Source: Dipteris shenzhenensis
Taxonomy: Eukaryota; Polypodiophyta; Polypodiopsida; Gleicheniales
Length of the DNA: 64,000 bases
Reading direction: 5' to 3' (one strand)
NCBI GenBank assembly: GCA_047967505.1
Contig: CM106538.1
Shown: positions 10,201 through 22,365 of the stretch, one piece after another
Numbering within the stretch: position 1 is the stretch's first letter
Layout of the letters: each line of letters starts with the position of its first letter
The notes under the pieces: model-generated
The model's database searches: none
Seen by the model: only the letters and a program-made list of their open reading frames with translations
What the model was told of the DNA's origin: nothing
Translations under genes and position numbers: made by a program

Positions 10201-13200
10201 CTTAGTGCCATGCACATCCGTAAAAAAACACGCTACTAGGTGTGTTATCTGACCAATTACTTATCGGATGGGTGTGCCTCATTGCGAACATTTCAATACC
10301 ACCTAGGTTGAGGCGTACGAAAAGTTTTGTGCCCATCGGATATGCTTTGCATGGTCGATCGAGCATTAAATACTATTTTTGCTCTAGTGTCATGCACATC
10401 CATCAAAAAACACGCTTCTAGGTATGTTATCCGATCAAGAACTTATGGGATGGGCGTGCCACTTTGCATGTAAGTCGATTCCACCTATTTGAAGGTGTGT
10501 GCAAAGTATTGTGCCCATCGGATATGCTTTGCATTGTCGATCAAGCATAAAACACCGTTTTTATCTTAGTGTCATGCACATTCGTAAAAAAACGCAGTCC
10601 TAGATGTGTTATTCAAACTAGTACTTATCGGATAAGGGCTCCAATTTGCATGCAAGTCCGTTTCCACTAGGTTGAGGTGTGTGCAAAGTATTGTCACCAT
10701 CGGATATGATTTGCATGGTTGATCACGCATTATACACCGTTTTTTTCCTAGTGGTATGCACATCCGCAAAAAATCTGTGACCAAGTACTTATCGGATGGG
10801 TGTGCCTCTTTGACAACATTTTAATACCACCTAGGTTGCGGTATGAGAAAAGTATTATGCCCATCGGATATGCTTTGCATGGTCGATCGAGTAGTAAATA
10901 CCATTTTTGCCTTAGTGCCATGCACATCCGTAAAAAAACACGCTCCTAGGTGTGTTATCCGATCAAGCACTTATGCGATGGGAATGCCACTTTGCATGTA
11001 AGTCAATTCCACCTAGTTGAAAGTGTGTGCAAAGTATTGTGCCCATCAGATATCCTTTGCATGGTCAATCGAGTATTAAATACTATTTTTACTCTAGTGT
11101 CATGCACTTCCGTCAAAAAACACACTGCTAGGTATGTTATCCAATCAAGCACTTATGGGATGGGCGTGCCACTTTGCATGTAAGTCAATTCCACCTAGTT
11201 GAAGGTGTGTGCAAAGTATTGTGCCCATCGGATATGCTTTGCATTGTCGATCAAGCATAAGACACCGTTTTTGCCTTCACAACCGTGAAAAAACACGGTC
11301 CTAGGTGTATTATTCAAACTAGTACTTATCGGATAAGGGCTCCAATTTGCATGCAAGTCCATTTCCACTAGGTTGAGGTGTAAATTATTGTCACCATCGG
11401 ATATGATTTGCATGGTTGATCACGCATTATACACTATTTTTTCCCTAGTGGTATGCACATCCGCAAAAAAACACGCCCTTAGGTATGTTATCTGACCAAG
11501 TACTTATCGGATGGGTGTGCCTCTTTGACAACATTTTAATACGACCTAAGTTGAAGTATAGGAAAAGTATTGTACCCATTGGATATGCTTTGCATGGTCG
11601 ATCGAGCATTAAATACCATTTTTGCCTTAGTGCCATGCACATCCGTAAAAAAACACGCTGCTAGGTGTGTTATCCGATCAAGCACTTATGCGATGGGAAT
11701 GCCACTTTGCATGTAAGTCAATTCCACCTAGTTGAAGGTGTGTGCAAAGTATCGTGCCAATCGGATATGCTTTGCATGGTCGATCGAGCATCAAATACCA
11801 TTTTTGCCTTAGTGCCATGCACATCCATAAAAAAACACACTTCTACGTGTGTTATCTGATCAAGCACTTATGCGATGGGCGTGCCACTTTTCATGTAAGT
11901 CAATTCCACCTAGTTGAAGGTGTGTGCAAAGTATTGTGCCCATCGGATATGCTTTGCATGGTCGATCGACCATTAAATACTATTTTTGCTCTAGTTTCAT
12001 GTACATCCATAAAAAAACACGCTGATAGGTATGTTATCCAATCAAGCACTTATGGGATGGGCATGCAACTTTGCATGTAAGTCAATTCCACCTAGTTAAA
12101 GGTATGTGCAAAGTATTGTGCCCATCGGATATGCTTTGCATGGTTGATCGAGCATTAAATACCATTTTTGCCTTAGTGCCATGCACATCCGTAAAAAAAC
12201 ACGCTGCTAGGTGTGTTATCTGATCAAGCACTTATGCGATGGGCGTGCCACTTTGCATGTAAGTTAATTCCACCTAGTTGAAGGTGTGTGCAAAGTATTG
12301 TGCCCATCGGATATGCTTTGCATTGTCGATCAAGCATAACACACTGTTTTTGCCTTAGTGTCATGCACAACCATATAAAAACACGGCCATAGGTGTGTTA
12401 TTCAAATAAATACTTATCAGATGGGGCCTCCACTTTGCACGCAAGTCTGTTTTAACTACGTTGAGGTGCGTGCAAAGTATTGTCACCATCGGATATGATT
12501 TACATGGTCGATCACGCATTATACACCGTTTTTTCCCTAGTGGTATGCACATTCGCAAAAAAACACGCCCTTAGGTATGTTATCTGACCAAGTACTTATC
12601 GGATGAGTGTGCCTCTTTGAAAACATTTTAATACAACCTAAGTTGAGGTATAGGTAAAGTATTATGCCCATCGGATATGCTTTGCATGGTCGATCGAGAA
12701 TTAAATACAATTTTTGCCTTAGTGCCATGCACATCCGTAAAAAAACACGCTGCTAGGTGTGTTATCCGATCAAGCACTTATGCGATGGGAATGCCACTTT
12801 GCATGTAAGTCAATTCCACTTAGTTGCAGGTGTGTGCAAAGTATCGTGCCCATCGGATATGCTTTGCATGGTCGATCGAGCATTAAATTCCATTTTTACC
12901 TTACTGCCATGCACATCCGTAAAAAAACACACTGCTAGGTGTGTTATCTGATCAAGCACTTATGCGATGGGCGTGCCACTTTGCATGTAAGTCAATTCCA
13001 CCTAGTTAAAGGTATGTGCAAAGTATTGTGCCCATCGGATATGCTTTGCATGGTGGATCGAGCATTAAATACCATTTTTGCCTTAGTGCCATGCACATCC
13101 GTAAAAAAACACGCTGCTAGGTGTGTTATCTGATCAAGCACTTATGCGATGGGCGTGCCACTTTGCATGTAAGTTAATTCCACCTATTTGAAGGTGTGTG

Positions 13201-16200
13201 CAAAGTATTGTGCCCATCGGATATGCTTTGCATTGTCGATCAAGCATAACACACTGTTTTTGCCTTAGTGTCATGCACAACCATATAAAAACACGGCCAT
13301 AGGTGTGTTATTCAAATAAATACTTATCAGATGGGGCCTCCACTTTGCACGAAAGTCCGTTTTAACTACGTTGAGGTGCGTGCAAAGTATTGTCACCATC
13401 GGATATGATTTACATGGTCGATCACGCATTATACACCGTTTTTTCCCTAGTGGTATGCACATTCGCAAAAAAACACGCCCTTAGGTATGTTATCTGACCA
13501 AGTACTTATCGGATGGGTGTGCCTCTTTGACAACATTTTAATACAACCTAAGTTGAGGTATAGGTAAAGTATTATGCCCATCGGATATGCTTTGCATGGT
13601 CGATCGAGCATTAAATACAATTTTTGCCTTAGTGCCATGCACATCCGTAAAAAAACACGCTGCTAGGTGTGTTATCCGATCAAGCACTTATGCGATGGGA
13701 ATGCCACTTTGCATGTAAGTCAATTCCACTTAGTTGAAGGTGTGTGCAAAGTATCGTGCCCATCGGATATGCTTTGCATGGTCGATCGAGCATTAAATTC
13801 CATTTTTGCCTTAGTGCCATGCACATCCGTAAAAAAACACGCTGCTAGGTGTGTTATCCGATCAAGAACTTATGCGATGGGAATGCCACTTTGCATGTAA
13901 GTCAATTCCACTTAGTTGAAGGTGTGTGCAAAGTATCGTGCCCATCGGATATGCTTTGCATGGTCGATCCAGCATTAAATTCCATTTTTGCCTTAGTGCC
14001 ATGCACATCCGTAAAAAAACACGCTGCTAGGTGTGTTATCCGATCAAGCACTTATGCGATGGGAATGCCACTTTGCATGTAAGTCAATTCCACTTAGTTG
14101 AAGGTGTGTGCAAAGTATCGTGCCCATCGGATATGCTTTGCATGGTCGATCGAGCATTAAATTCCATTTTTGCCTTAGTGCCATGCACATCCGTAAAAAA
14201 ACACGCTGCTAGGTGTGTTATCTGATCAAGCACTTATGCGATGGGCGTGCCACTTTGCATGTAAGTCAATTCCACCTAGTTAAAGGTATGTGCAAAGTAT
14301 TGTGCCCATCGGATATTCTTTGCATGGTTGATCGAGCATTAAATACCATTTTTGCCTTAGTGCCATGCACATCCGTAAAAAAACACGCTGCTAGGTGTGT
14401 TATCTAATCAAGCACTTATGCGATGGGCGTGCCACTTTGCATGTAAGTTAATTCCACCTAGTTGAAGTTGTGTGCAAAGTATTGTGCCCATCGGATATGC
14501 TTTGCATTGTCGATCAAGCATAACACACTGTTTTTGCCTTAGTGTCATGCACAACCATATAAAGACACGGCCATAGGTGTGTTATTCAAATAAATACTTA
14601 TCAGATGGGGCCTCCACTTTGCACGCAAGTCCGTTTTAACTACATTGAGGTGCGTGCAAAGTATTGTCACCATCGGATATGATTTACATGGTCGATCACG
14701 CATTATACATCATTTTTTCCCTAATGATATGCACATTCGCAAAAAAACACGCCATTAGGTGTTATCTGACCAAGTACTTATCGGATGGGTGTGCCTCATT
14801 GAGAACATTTTAATACCACCTAGGTTGAGGCATACGAAAAGTTTTGTGCCCATAGGATATCCTTTGCATGGTCGATCGAGCATTAAATACTATTTTTACT
14901 CTAGTGTCATGCACATCCGTCAAAAAACACGTTTCTAGGTATGTTATAGGATCAAGCACTTATGGGATGGGCATGCCACTTTGCATGTAAGTTGATTCTA
15001 CCTAGTTGAAGGTGTGTGCAAAGTATTGTGCCCATCGGATATGCTTTGCATTGTCGATCAAGCATAAAACACCGTTTTTATCTTAGTGTCATGCACATTC
15101 GTAAAAAAACGCAGTCCTAGATGTGTTATTCAAACTAGTACTTATCGGATGGGGGCTCTAGTTTGCACGCAAGTCCGTTTCAACTAGTTTGAGGTGTGTG
15201 CAAAGTATTGTCACCTTCGGATATGATTTGCATGGTTGATCAAGCATAACACACCGTTTTTGCCTTAGTGTCATGCACAACCATATAAAAACACGGCCAT
15301 AGGTGTGTTATTCAAATAAGTACTTATCAGATGGGGGCTCCACTTTGCACGCAAGTCCGTTTTAACTACATTGAGGTGCGTGCAAAGTATTGTCACCATC
15401 CGATATGATTTGCATGGTCGATCACGCATTATACACCATTTTTTCCTTAGTGGTATGCACATCCGCAAAAAAAGCACGCCCTTGGGTATGTTATCTGACC
15501 AAGTACTTATCGGATGGATGTGCCTCTTTGACAACATTTTAATAACAACTAGGTTGAGGTATAGGAAAATTATTATGCCCATCGGATATGCTTTGCATGG
15601 TCGATCGAGCATTAAATACCATTTTTGCCTTAGTGCCATGCACATCCGTAAAAAAACACGTTGCTAGGTGTGTTATCCGATCAAGCACTTATGCGATGGG
15701 AATGCTACTTTGCATGTAAGTCAATTCCACCTAGTTGAAGGTGTGTGCAAAGTATCGTGCCCATCGGATATGCTTTGCATGGTCGATCGAGCATTAAATT
15801 CCATTTTTGCCTTAGTGCCATGCACATTCGTAAAAAAACATACTGCTAGGTGTGTTATCTGATCAAGCACTTATGCGATGGGCGTGCCACTTTGCATGTA
15901 AGTCAATTACACCTAGTTGAAGGTGTGTGCAAAGTATCGTGCCCATCGGATATGCTTTGCATTGTCGATCAAGCATAACACACCGTTTTTGCCTTAGTGT
16001 CATGCACAACCATATAAAAACACGGCCATAGGTGTGTTATTCAAATAAATATTTATCATATGGGGGCTCCACTTTGCACGCCAGTCCGTTTTAACTATGT
16101 TGAGGTGCGTGCAAAGTATTGTCACCATCGGATATGATTTGCATGGTCGATCACGCATTATACATCATTTTTTTCCTAATGACATGCACATTCGCAAAAA

Positions 16201-16858
16201 AACACGCCATTAGGTGTGTTATCTGACCAAGTACTTATCGGATGGGTGTGCCTCATTGAGAACATTTCAATACCACCTAGGTTGAGGCTTACGAAAAGTT
16301 TTGTGCCCATCGGATATCCTTTGCATGGTCTATCGAGCATTAAATACTATTTTTACTCTAGTGTCATGCACATCCGTCAAAAAACACGTTTCTAGGTATG
16401 TTATAGGATCAAGCACTTATGGGATGGGCATGCCACTTTGCATGTAAGTCGATTCTACCTAGTTGAAGGTGTGTGCAAAGTATTGTGCCCATCAGATATG
16501 CTTTGCATTGTCGATCAAGCATAAAACACCATTATTGCCTTAGTGTCATGCACAATCGTCAAAAAACACGATCGTAGGTGTATTTTTCAATTAAGTACTT
16601 ATCGGATGGGGATGCCACTTTGCACACAAGTCAATACTGCCTAGGTTGAGGAACGTGTAAAGTCTTGTGTCCATTGGATATGCTTTGCATAGTCTGTCTC
16701 ACATGATACACCATTTTGTTGCTAGTGTTATGCACAATCGTCATAAAATACATAGGAGGTGTGTTATCCGAACAAGTACTTATGAGATGGGTGCACCACT
16801 TTGTATGCAAGTCAATAAGACCTAGTTTGAGGAGTGTACAAAGTTTTGTGCCCATTGG
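7217..16858. repeat. Satellite DNA array, monomer about 182 bp, roughly 53 units
   Basis: One repeat unit recurs end to end for 9.6 kb. Identical landmarks at 13667, 13849, 14031 and 14213 give a 182-bp spacing. The best-conserved part contains CATCGGATATG, TTTGCATGGTCGATC and a run of A after CACATCCGT. At least four monomer variants alternate. One reads GATGGGAATGCCACTTTGC, another GATGGGGGCTCCACTTTGC, a third GGGTGTGCCTCATTGAG and a fourth GGGTGTGCCTCTTTGAC. The first unit is internally deleted and the last ones (16560-16858) are diverged, as expected at array edges. The monomer length is in the nucleosome-sized range typical of plant centromeric and heterochromatic satellites. Short 60-77-codon frames repeated through the array are periodic artefacts. 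Confidence 0.97.
12361..14230. repeat. Higher-order repeat block (910 bp = 5 monomers) in the satellite
   Basis: Landmarks at 12361, 12537 and 12757 reappear at 13271, 13447 and 13667, each exactly 910 bp later, so five-monomer blocks were copied as units. Immediately after, the GATGGGAATGCC monomer type is repeated three times in a row (13667, 13849, 14031) with nearly identical sequence, indicating a more recent single-monomer expansion. Confidence 0.85.
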
Positions 16859-17340
16859 AGAAATGTAGATGCGATAATATTAGAAAATTCTCGGTATATG
16901 TATATGTGTGTGTGTGTGTGGCAAACAATTTTGGCACAAAGTAAACACCTAGTGCACAAATTATGCACTTCATACCTTGAGTAAATAAGCTTGTTGATGA
17001 GGATAAATATGCCCTTGAATAAAAGCACAGTTGTTGTATGACCACAATAGGATCGCTTTGACACCTGTGATTTTGCCCATATGTAAGTTTACAAATAGTA
17101 TAAAAAATCATGTAATAATATATTAATAGTTTGCAAATGTGTATAGCAAGTGAGTAATGGGAAGTGGAAGTGGGAATGAGGAGGGAGGAGTGGAATAGGA
17201 TAGGGAAGTAATAAGGGTGTATGATAATAAGTATAAAAAATAGTATAATAATATATTAATAGTTTTTAAATGGCAAGTGAGTAATGGGAAGTGGAAGTGA
17301 GAGTGGGGAGGGAAGAATGGAATGGGAGAGGGGAAGGTAA
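16859..17340. repeat. Right flank of satellite: TG microsatellite and about 135-bp duplication
   Basis: A short (TG)n tract lies at about 16900-16920. From 17098 a segment (GTATAAAAAAT, then AATAATATATTAATAGTTT, then GCAAGTGAGTAATGGGAAG) repeats at about 17233. No gene is recognised. Confidence 0.7.
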
Positions 17341-17654
17341 TAGGGGAGTAGGCTAATAAGGGAGTGAAATGAGTGAGGAAGTTAATAGGGGATGAAAAAG
17401 AGGAGGGTGAGATGGGGAAATATGGGATTTTGGAAAATGGGAGGAGTATGGGACGTGGTGGAAATGTGGGATGGGAGTGGTGGCAATGGGGAGGAAGAAG
17501 AAATGGATGGATGGGAGGAGGGCTAATGGATGAGGGATGGGGTTCAATAGGAGAGGGGGAGTAATGGGAGCCAATGGGAGAGGAGATAAATGAAAAGCCA
17601 ATAGGAGAGAGGGGAGGAATGGAAAGCCAATAGGAAAGGAGGAGGAAAACCTAA

Positions 17655-17814
17655 TTTTTCTTATATATAGTCTTCCTTCATTCATTCATTCTCCCCTCAT
17701 TTCATTTATTCATTCTCCCCTCATTTCATTCAAGCAAGAAAGCAAGGACGATCAAGAGAGCAAGGAAGGAAGAGCAAGAAAGCAAGAAAGAGCAAACTTA
17801 CAAACTGTTTCCAG
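17655..17814 (+). promoter_or_regulatory. Candidate promoter and 5' non-coding exon, copy 1
   Basis: A TATA-like TATATATA lies at 17662-17669. It is followed by a repeated CATTCATTCTCCCCTCATTTC leader and a CAAGCAAGAAAGC-rich stretch that ends CTGTTTCCAG directly before GTACTTGC (17815), a good splice donor. A second copy of the same end occurs at 20395-20463. Both lie upstream of the acceptor at 22918 on the same strand, so they may be alternative 5' exons of the gene at 22924. No transcript evidence is available here. Confidence 0.4.
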
Positions 17815-17859
17815 GTACTTGCAAACTTTTTTTCTAGTTTCTTTTTTAAAATTTGAAGA

Positions 17860-20060
17860 GAGAGAAACTAGAGAGAGAAAGGTTCAGGGGAGGGGAGGGA
17901 GGGGAGGGAGGAGGAAGGAGGGGAGGAAGAGGTGGGACGGGAGGGAGGAGGAAGGGAGGGGAAGAAGGGGCGAAGAGGGAGGTAGGTGGGAGGGAAGGGG
18001 GTGGGAGGGAGGCTGGCGCGGCGGGGTGGGTGGGGAGGGGGCTGAGAGGAGGAGGGGGGAGCGGCTGAGAGGGGAGGGGGGGGGCGCGGCTGAGAGGAGG
18101 GGGGAGCGGCTGAGAGGGGGAGGGAGGGGGGCGCGGCTGAGAGGGGGAGGGGGGGGGGGCGCGGCTGAGGGGGGAGGGGGGGAGGGTGAAGAGGAGGGGC
18201 TGGCGGCCGCGGCCGCCAGCCCGGGAGGGGTGCGGGTGAGGGGGGGAGGAGGAGGGGGGGCGCGGCTGAGAGGGGGAGGGGGGGGCGCGGCTGAGGGGGG
18301 GAGGGTGAAGAGGGGGGGCTGGCGGCCGCGGCCGCCAGCCCGGGAGGGGTGGGGGAGCGGCTGAGGGGGGAAGGGGGGTGGGGAGGGGTTGCGAAGGGGG
18401 GGGGGCTGGGTGAGAGGAGGGGGGGGGCTGGCGGCCGCGGCCGCCAGCCAGGGAGGGTGGGTTGCGAAGGGGGGGGAGCGTGGCTTGCGAAAGGGGGGGG
18501 GGGAGAGTGAAGAGAGGGGGCTGGGTGAGAGGAGGGGGGGCTGGCAGCCGCGGCCGCCAGCCCAAGGAGAGAGGAGATGGGGTTGCGAAGGGGCTGGGTG
18601 AGAGAGGGGGGGCTGGGTGAGAGGAGGGGGGGGGGCTGGCGGCCGCGGCCGCCAGCCAGGGAGGGTGAAGGGGGGGATGGGTGGGTCGCGAAGGGGGGGG
18701 GGGGAGGGTGAAGACCCCCTGGGTGAGAGGAGGGGGGGGGCTCGCGGCCACGGCCGCCAGCCAGGGAGGGTGAAGGGGGGGGCGGGAGTGTGGAAGAGGG
18801 GGGGCTGGGTGAGAGGGCCGGGGGGGGCTGGCGGCTGCGGCCGCCAGCCCAGGGAGAGAGGAAGGAGAGGGGGGGGCTGGGTGAGAGGAGGGGGGGGCTG
18901 GCAGCCGCGGCCGCCAGCCAGGGAGCATGAAGGGGGGGATGGGTGGGTTGCGAAGGGGGGGGAGGGTGAAGAGGGGGGGCTGGTGGGTGAGAGGAGGGGG
19001 GGGGGCTGGCGGCGCGCCGCCACCAGGGAGAGGAGGAGAGGGGGGGCTGGGTGAGAGGAGGGGGAGAGAGGGGGGGGGGGCTGGCGGCCGCGGCCGCCAG
19101 CCAGGGAGGGTGAAGGGGGGGGGATGGGTGGGTTGCGAAGGGGGGCGGGGAGGGTGAAGAGGGGGGTGGGTGAGAGGAGGGGGGGCTGGCGGCCACGGCC
19201 GCCAGCCCAGGGAGAGAGGAGAGGGGGTTGCGAAGGGGCTGGGTGAGAGGAGAGGAGGGAGCTGGGTGAGAGGAGAGGGGGGGGGCTGGCAAGGGGGGGG
19301 GGGGGGCAGGGAGGAGGGGGAGAGAGGAGGGGGGGGGGGCTGGCGGCTACGGCCGCCAGCCAGGGAGGGTGAAGGGGGGGATGGGTTGCGAAGGGGGGGG
19401 GAGGGTGAAGAGGGGGGGTTGGGTGGTGAGAGGAGGGGGGGGGCTGGCGGCCGCGGCCGCCAGCCCAGGGAGGGTGAAGGGGGGGGGATGGGTGAGAGGA
19501 AGGGGGGGGCTGGCGGCCACGGCCGCCAGCCCAGGGAGAGAGGGAGGGTGAAGGGGGGGGGATGGGTGGATTGCGAAGGGGGGTGAGGGTGAAGAGGGGG
19601 GGGCTGGGTGAGAGGAGGGGGGGGGGGGCTGGCGGCCGCGGCCGCCAGCCCCAGGGAGGGGTTGCGGAGGGGGGGCTGGGTGAGAGGAGGGGGTGTCGCC
19701 AAGGAGGGAGGGAGGGGGGCCAAGGGAGAGTGGGGAAGAGGGTGGAAGGGGTTGGGGGGGTCGCCAAGGGGGGTGGGGAAAAGGGAGGAACGTTTAAAAG
19801 GGGGTAGGGGGAAAAAGGGGTAGGGGAGAAGAGGTTAGGCGACGGGAGAGGGAAGGGTAGCGGGAGGGGAGGGGGGGAGGGGAGGGGGATTTTGGGGAAG
19901 GAGGGGGGCGAGGGGAAGGGAGGAGTTTTGGCGGCGGAGGGAGGGGAGGGAAGGAGGTTGGAGGAGAGGATTGGGTCGAGGGATGGATGGAGGGAAGGAG
20001 AGGAGAGAGAGGAAGAGAGAGAAGGAGAGAGAGAGAGAGGGAGCAGAAGGAGAGAGATGG
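17860..20060. repeat. Purine-only block with G-run / NotI-palindrome minisatellite
   Basis: The plus strand is almost entirely G and A. From 18198 to 19650, fifteen copies of a 24-bp palindrome occur, with the arm GGCTGGCGGCCG followed by its reverse complement. They start at 18198, 18317, 18426, 18539, 18634, 18739, 18826, 18896, 19004, 19079, 19184, 19338, 19442, 19508 and 19627, spaced 66-154 bp. Seven are perfect (18198, 18317, 18426, 18634, 19079, 19442, 19627), each carrying a NotI site. Most others differ at the left-arm CpG region. Between them are runs of 6-12 G with phrases such as GGGAGGGTGAAG and GGGTTGCGAAG. Long proline-rich minus-strand frames exist only because C-rich DNA has few stops. 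Confidence 0.95.
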
Positions 20061-20084
20061 GAGAGGACAATTTGACTTACTATC

Positions 20085-20340
20085 ACGAGCAAGAAGGAAA
20101 AATAAGATTTGACTTACGAGAAGAATGAAAAGGACTTACGAGAATGAAAAGGACTTACATGAAAAGGACTTACGAGAATGAAAAGGACTTACAAGAATCG
20201 AGAAGAATGTTGAAGAAAGTATCAAGAAGAATGTTGAACATAAATTTGAATTCAAAAGGAACGTATAAGAAGAAAGTATAAGAAGAATGTTGAACACAAA
20301 TTTGAATTCAATTTATAATGAATTCAAATTTTCCCTCTCT
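20085..20340. repeat. Short tandem repeats (GAATGAAAAGGACTTAC and AGAAGAATGTTGAA)
   Basis: The phrase GAATGAAAAGGACTTACGA repeats about five times between 20095 and 20195. It is followed by repeats of AAGAAGAATGTTGAA and of AAATTTGAATTCAA to 20330. Confidence 0.85.
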
Positions 20341-20394
20341 TTTTTGAAAATTCAAATTTATGTGTAGGAGTGGACTAGTTTTAACTCTCTCCTC

Positions 20395-20463
20395 GTTTCA
20401 TTGAAGCAACCAAGAGCGGAAGAGAAAGGATAAGCCGAGCCTTACTTTTTTCACTTTTTCCAG
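20395..20463 (+). promoter_or_regulatory. Candidate 5' non-coding exon, copy 2
   Basis: This repeats the end of the copy at 17655-17814: CTCTCCTCGTTTCATTGAAG, then an AAG/AGC-rich stretch and CTTTTTCCAG directly before GTACTTGC at 20464. The shared CCAG/GTACTTGC junction suggests a conserved splice donor. Confidence 0.38.
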
Positions 20464-20740
20464 GTACTTGCATTCTTTTTTATTCGTCTTGTAATTCTAT
20501 TTCTTTACTTACAATTCTTTTCAATTAGTTTCTTGTTAAGGTTTTTGAGTTCTATTTCTTAAAATTCGTATTGTAATTCTTTTTCTTTACTTATAATTCT
20601 TTTTCAATTAGTTTATTCTTAAAGTTTTTGAGGAGGGTGGTCTTTTAGAAGGCATTACAATTCTTTTTAAATTAGTTTCTTATTTGAGTTTTTGAGTTCT
20701 ATTTTAATTAGTTTTTTATTTATATTTGAGTTTGTAAATT
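20464..20740. other. T-rich intron-like spacer
   Basis: Repeated TTCTTTACTTATAATTCTTT and AATTAGTTTCTTGTT phrases follow the candidate donor. The composition is intron-like and no gene is seen. Confidence 0.45.
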
Positions 20741-21171
20741 TGAGAAATGGGAGAATAGGGAGGGAGGGAAAGAGAGAAATCAAGAGAGAGAGAGGGGCTC
20801 CTTAAGAGAGGGAGAGAGAGAGAGAGATTCACACAGAGAAGAGGGGCTCCTTAAATGAGAGAGAAGAGTAGGGAGGGAAAGAAAGAGAGAGGAGAGAGGC
20901 GGAGAGAGATTAAGAGAGAGAAGCTGGTAAAGAGAGAGGAGAGAGAGGGAGAGAGATTAAGAGAGAGAAGCGGGTCTCTTGGGGGCTGTGGCTACTTGAG
21001 GGAGGGGAGAGAGTAGGGAGAGAGGAGAGAGAGAGAAAGAGAGAGAGGGAGAGAGAGAAAGAGAGAGAGGGAGAGAGAGAGAGAGATGTTTATGGGAATG
21101 AAACGTGGCGAGAGGAGAGAGGGAAAGAGAGAGAGAGAGAGAAGAGAAGAGGGAGACTTAGGGAGAGAGAG

Positions 21172-21229
<58 letters not shown>

Positions 21230-21752
21230 TGAAACTTCTGTGCTAGAGGGAGGGAGAGGGAGAGAGAGAATAAGTGGGATGAGGATAGAGAGAAAAATAC
21301 TTAAGAGTTGTCAAAGAGAGAGAGAGGAGAGATTAAGAGAGAGAATGAGGTGTCTTGACTATGGCTACAAGGAGATTTAGGAGGAGAGAGAGAGAGAGAG
21401 AGAAAGTAAAGAGAGTTTTATATATTTACATCTTTTATATTATATTTTTAAATGAGAGAGAAGAGTAGGGAGGGAAAGAAAGAGAGAGGAGAGAGAGGGA
21501 GAGAGATTAAGAGAGAGAAGCGGGTCTCTTGGGGACCTTGGCTTCTCTTGGGGACCGTGGCTCCTTGAGGGAGGGAGAGAGTAGGGAGAGAGAGGGAGAG
21601 AGAGAGAAAGAGAGAGAGGGAGAGAGAAAGAGAGAGAGGGAGAGAGAGGGAGAGAGAGAGAGAGGAATGAAAAATACTTAAGAGTTATAGAGAGAGAGAG
21701 AGATTAAGAGAGAGAATGAGGTGTCTTGACTATGGCTACAAAGAGATTTAGG

Positions 21753-21789
<37 letters not shown>

Positions 21790-21830
21790 TAAAGAGAGTT
21801 TTATATATTTACATATTTTATATTATACTT
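20740..21830. repeat. GA microsatellite tracts with about 385-bp duplicated unit
   Basis: Long (GA)n and GAGAGG tracts are interrupted by unique phrases that recur. GATTAAGAGAGAGAATGAGG occurs at about 21331 and 21704, and AAGTAAAGAGAGTTTTATAT at about 21403 and 21788. A block of about 385 bp was therefore duplicated in tandem within the purine tract. Confidence 0.9.
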
Positions 21831-22261
21831 TTAAAAAATTATAAAAGAGTGAATTTATGGTTTGTTTTGAAGGTGAGATAATGTTTTTATATATATTCAT
21901 CTTTTAAATTGAAAAACGTTAACTTTTCTTTAGATACTTGTTCTTTATTTATATCACATGCAGGTTTAGCCTCTACATCACAACCCCTTCTTTTGCATAT
22001 TTAAGCCTCTTAAACCCCAGCACATTAAAATGAACACAGAAAAAGAAATTATTTATTGCTTTTCTTCGCTTCGACGGTTGGTTTAGCATAGTTTAGCATA
22101 GATTAGATTGCCTTAGAGGAGAGACAATTCTCCAAGTTGCCAATCGAAGCCATGCTCAAATTTTTCTAACTAGTTCCTAATCGTTGTCAGTCCCTTCGCT
22201 CACATGCGGTTTAACACTCATAACATGCTAATAAATAAGACCTTTTACCATTTACCAAGAA
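21831..22261. other. Spacer before the inverted gene copy
   Basis: AT-rich, with short repeats of TTTAGCATAG near 22085. No gene, LTR or RNA gene is recognised. Confidence 0.45.
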
Positions 22262-22365
22262 GTTTATCAGTGGGCAGATTGCATGAGCAGATATCAGTGG
22301 ACAGATTGCATGAGCAGATATCAGTGGACAGATTGCATATATCAGTGGACAGATTACATGTCATG
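22262..22365 (+). repeat. 27-bp tandem repeat at the outer edge of the inverted copy
   Basis: ATCAGTGGACAGATTGCAT with the linker GAGCAGAT recurs three to four times. The minus copy keeps two ATCAGTGGACAGATTACAT units at its outer edge (33000-33045), so the motif marks the boundary of the duplicated sequence. Confidence 0.8.

Noticed and set aside
7676-15862. Families of 64-77-codon frames repeated on both strands
   Set aside because: They follow the 182-bp satellite period exactly and have no start context or domain; they are frames of the repeat.
7217-16858. CRISPR-like repeat array
   Set aside because: Repeat units are 182 bp with no short direct repeat/unique spacer pattern, in a plant-type context.
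17846-20070. Proline-rich frames of 474-728 codons on the minus strand
   Set aside because: Three overlapping frames are open at once because the strand is almost only C and T; no domain and strong repeat periodicity.
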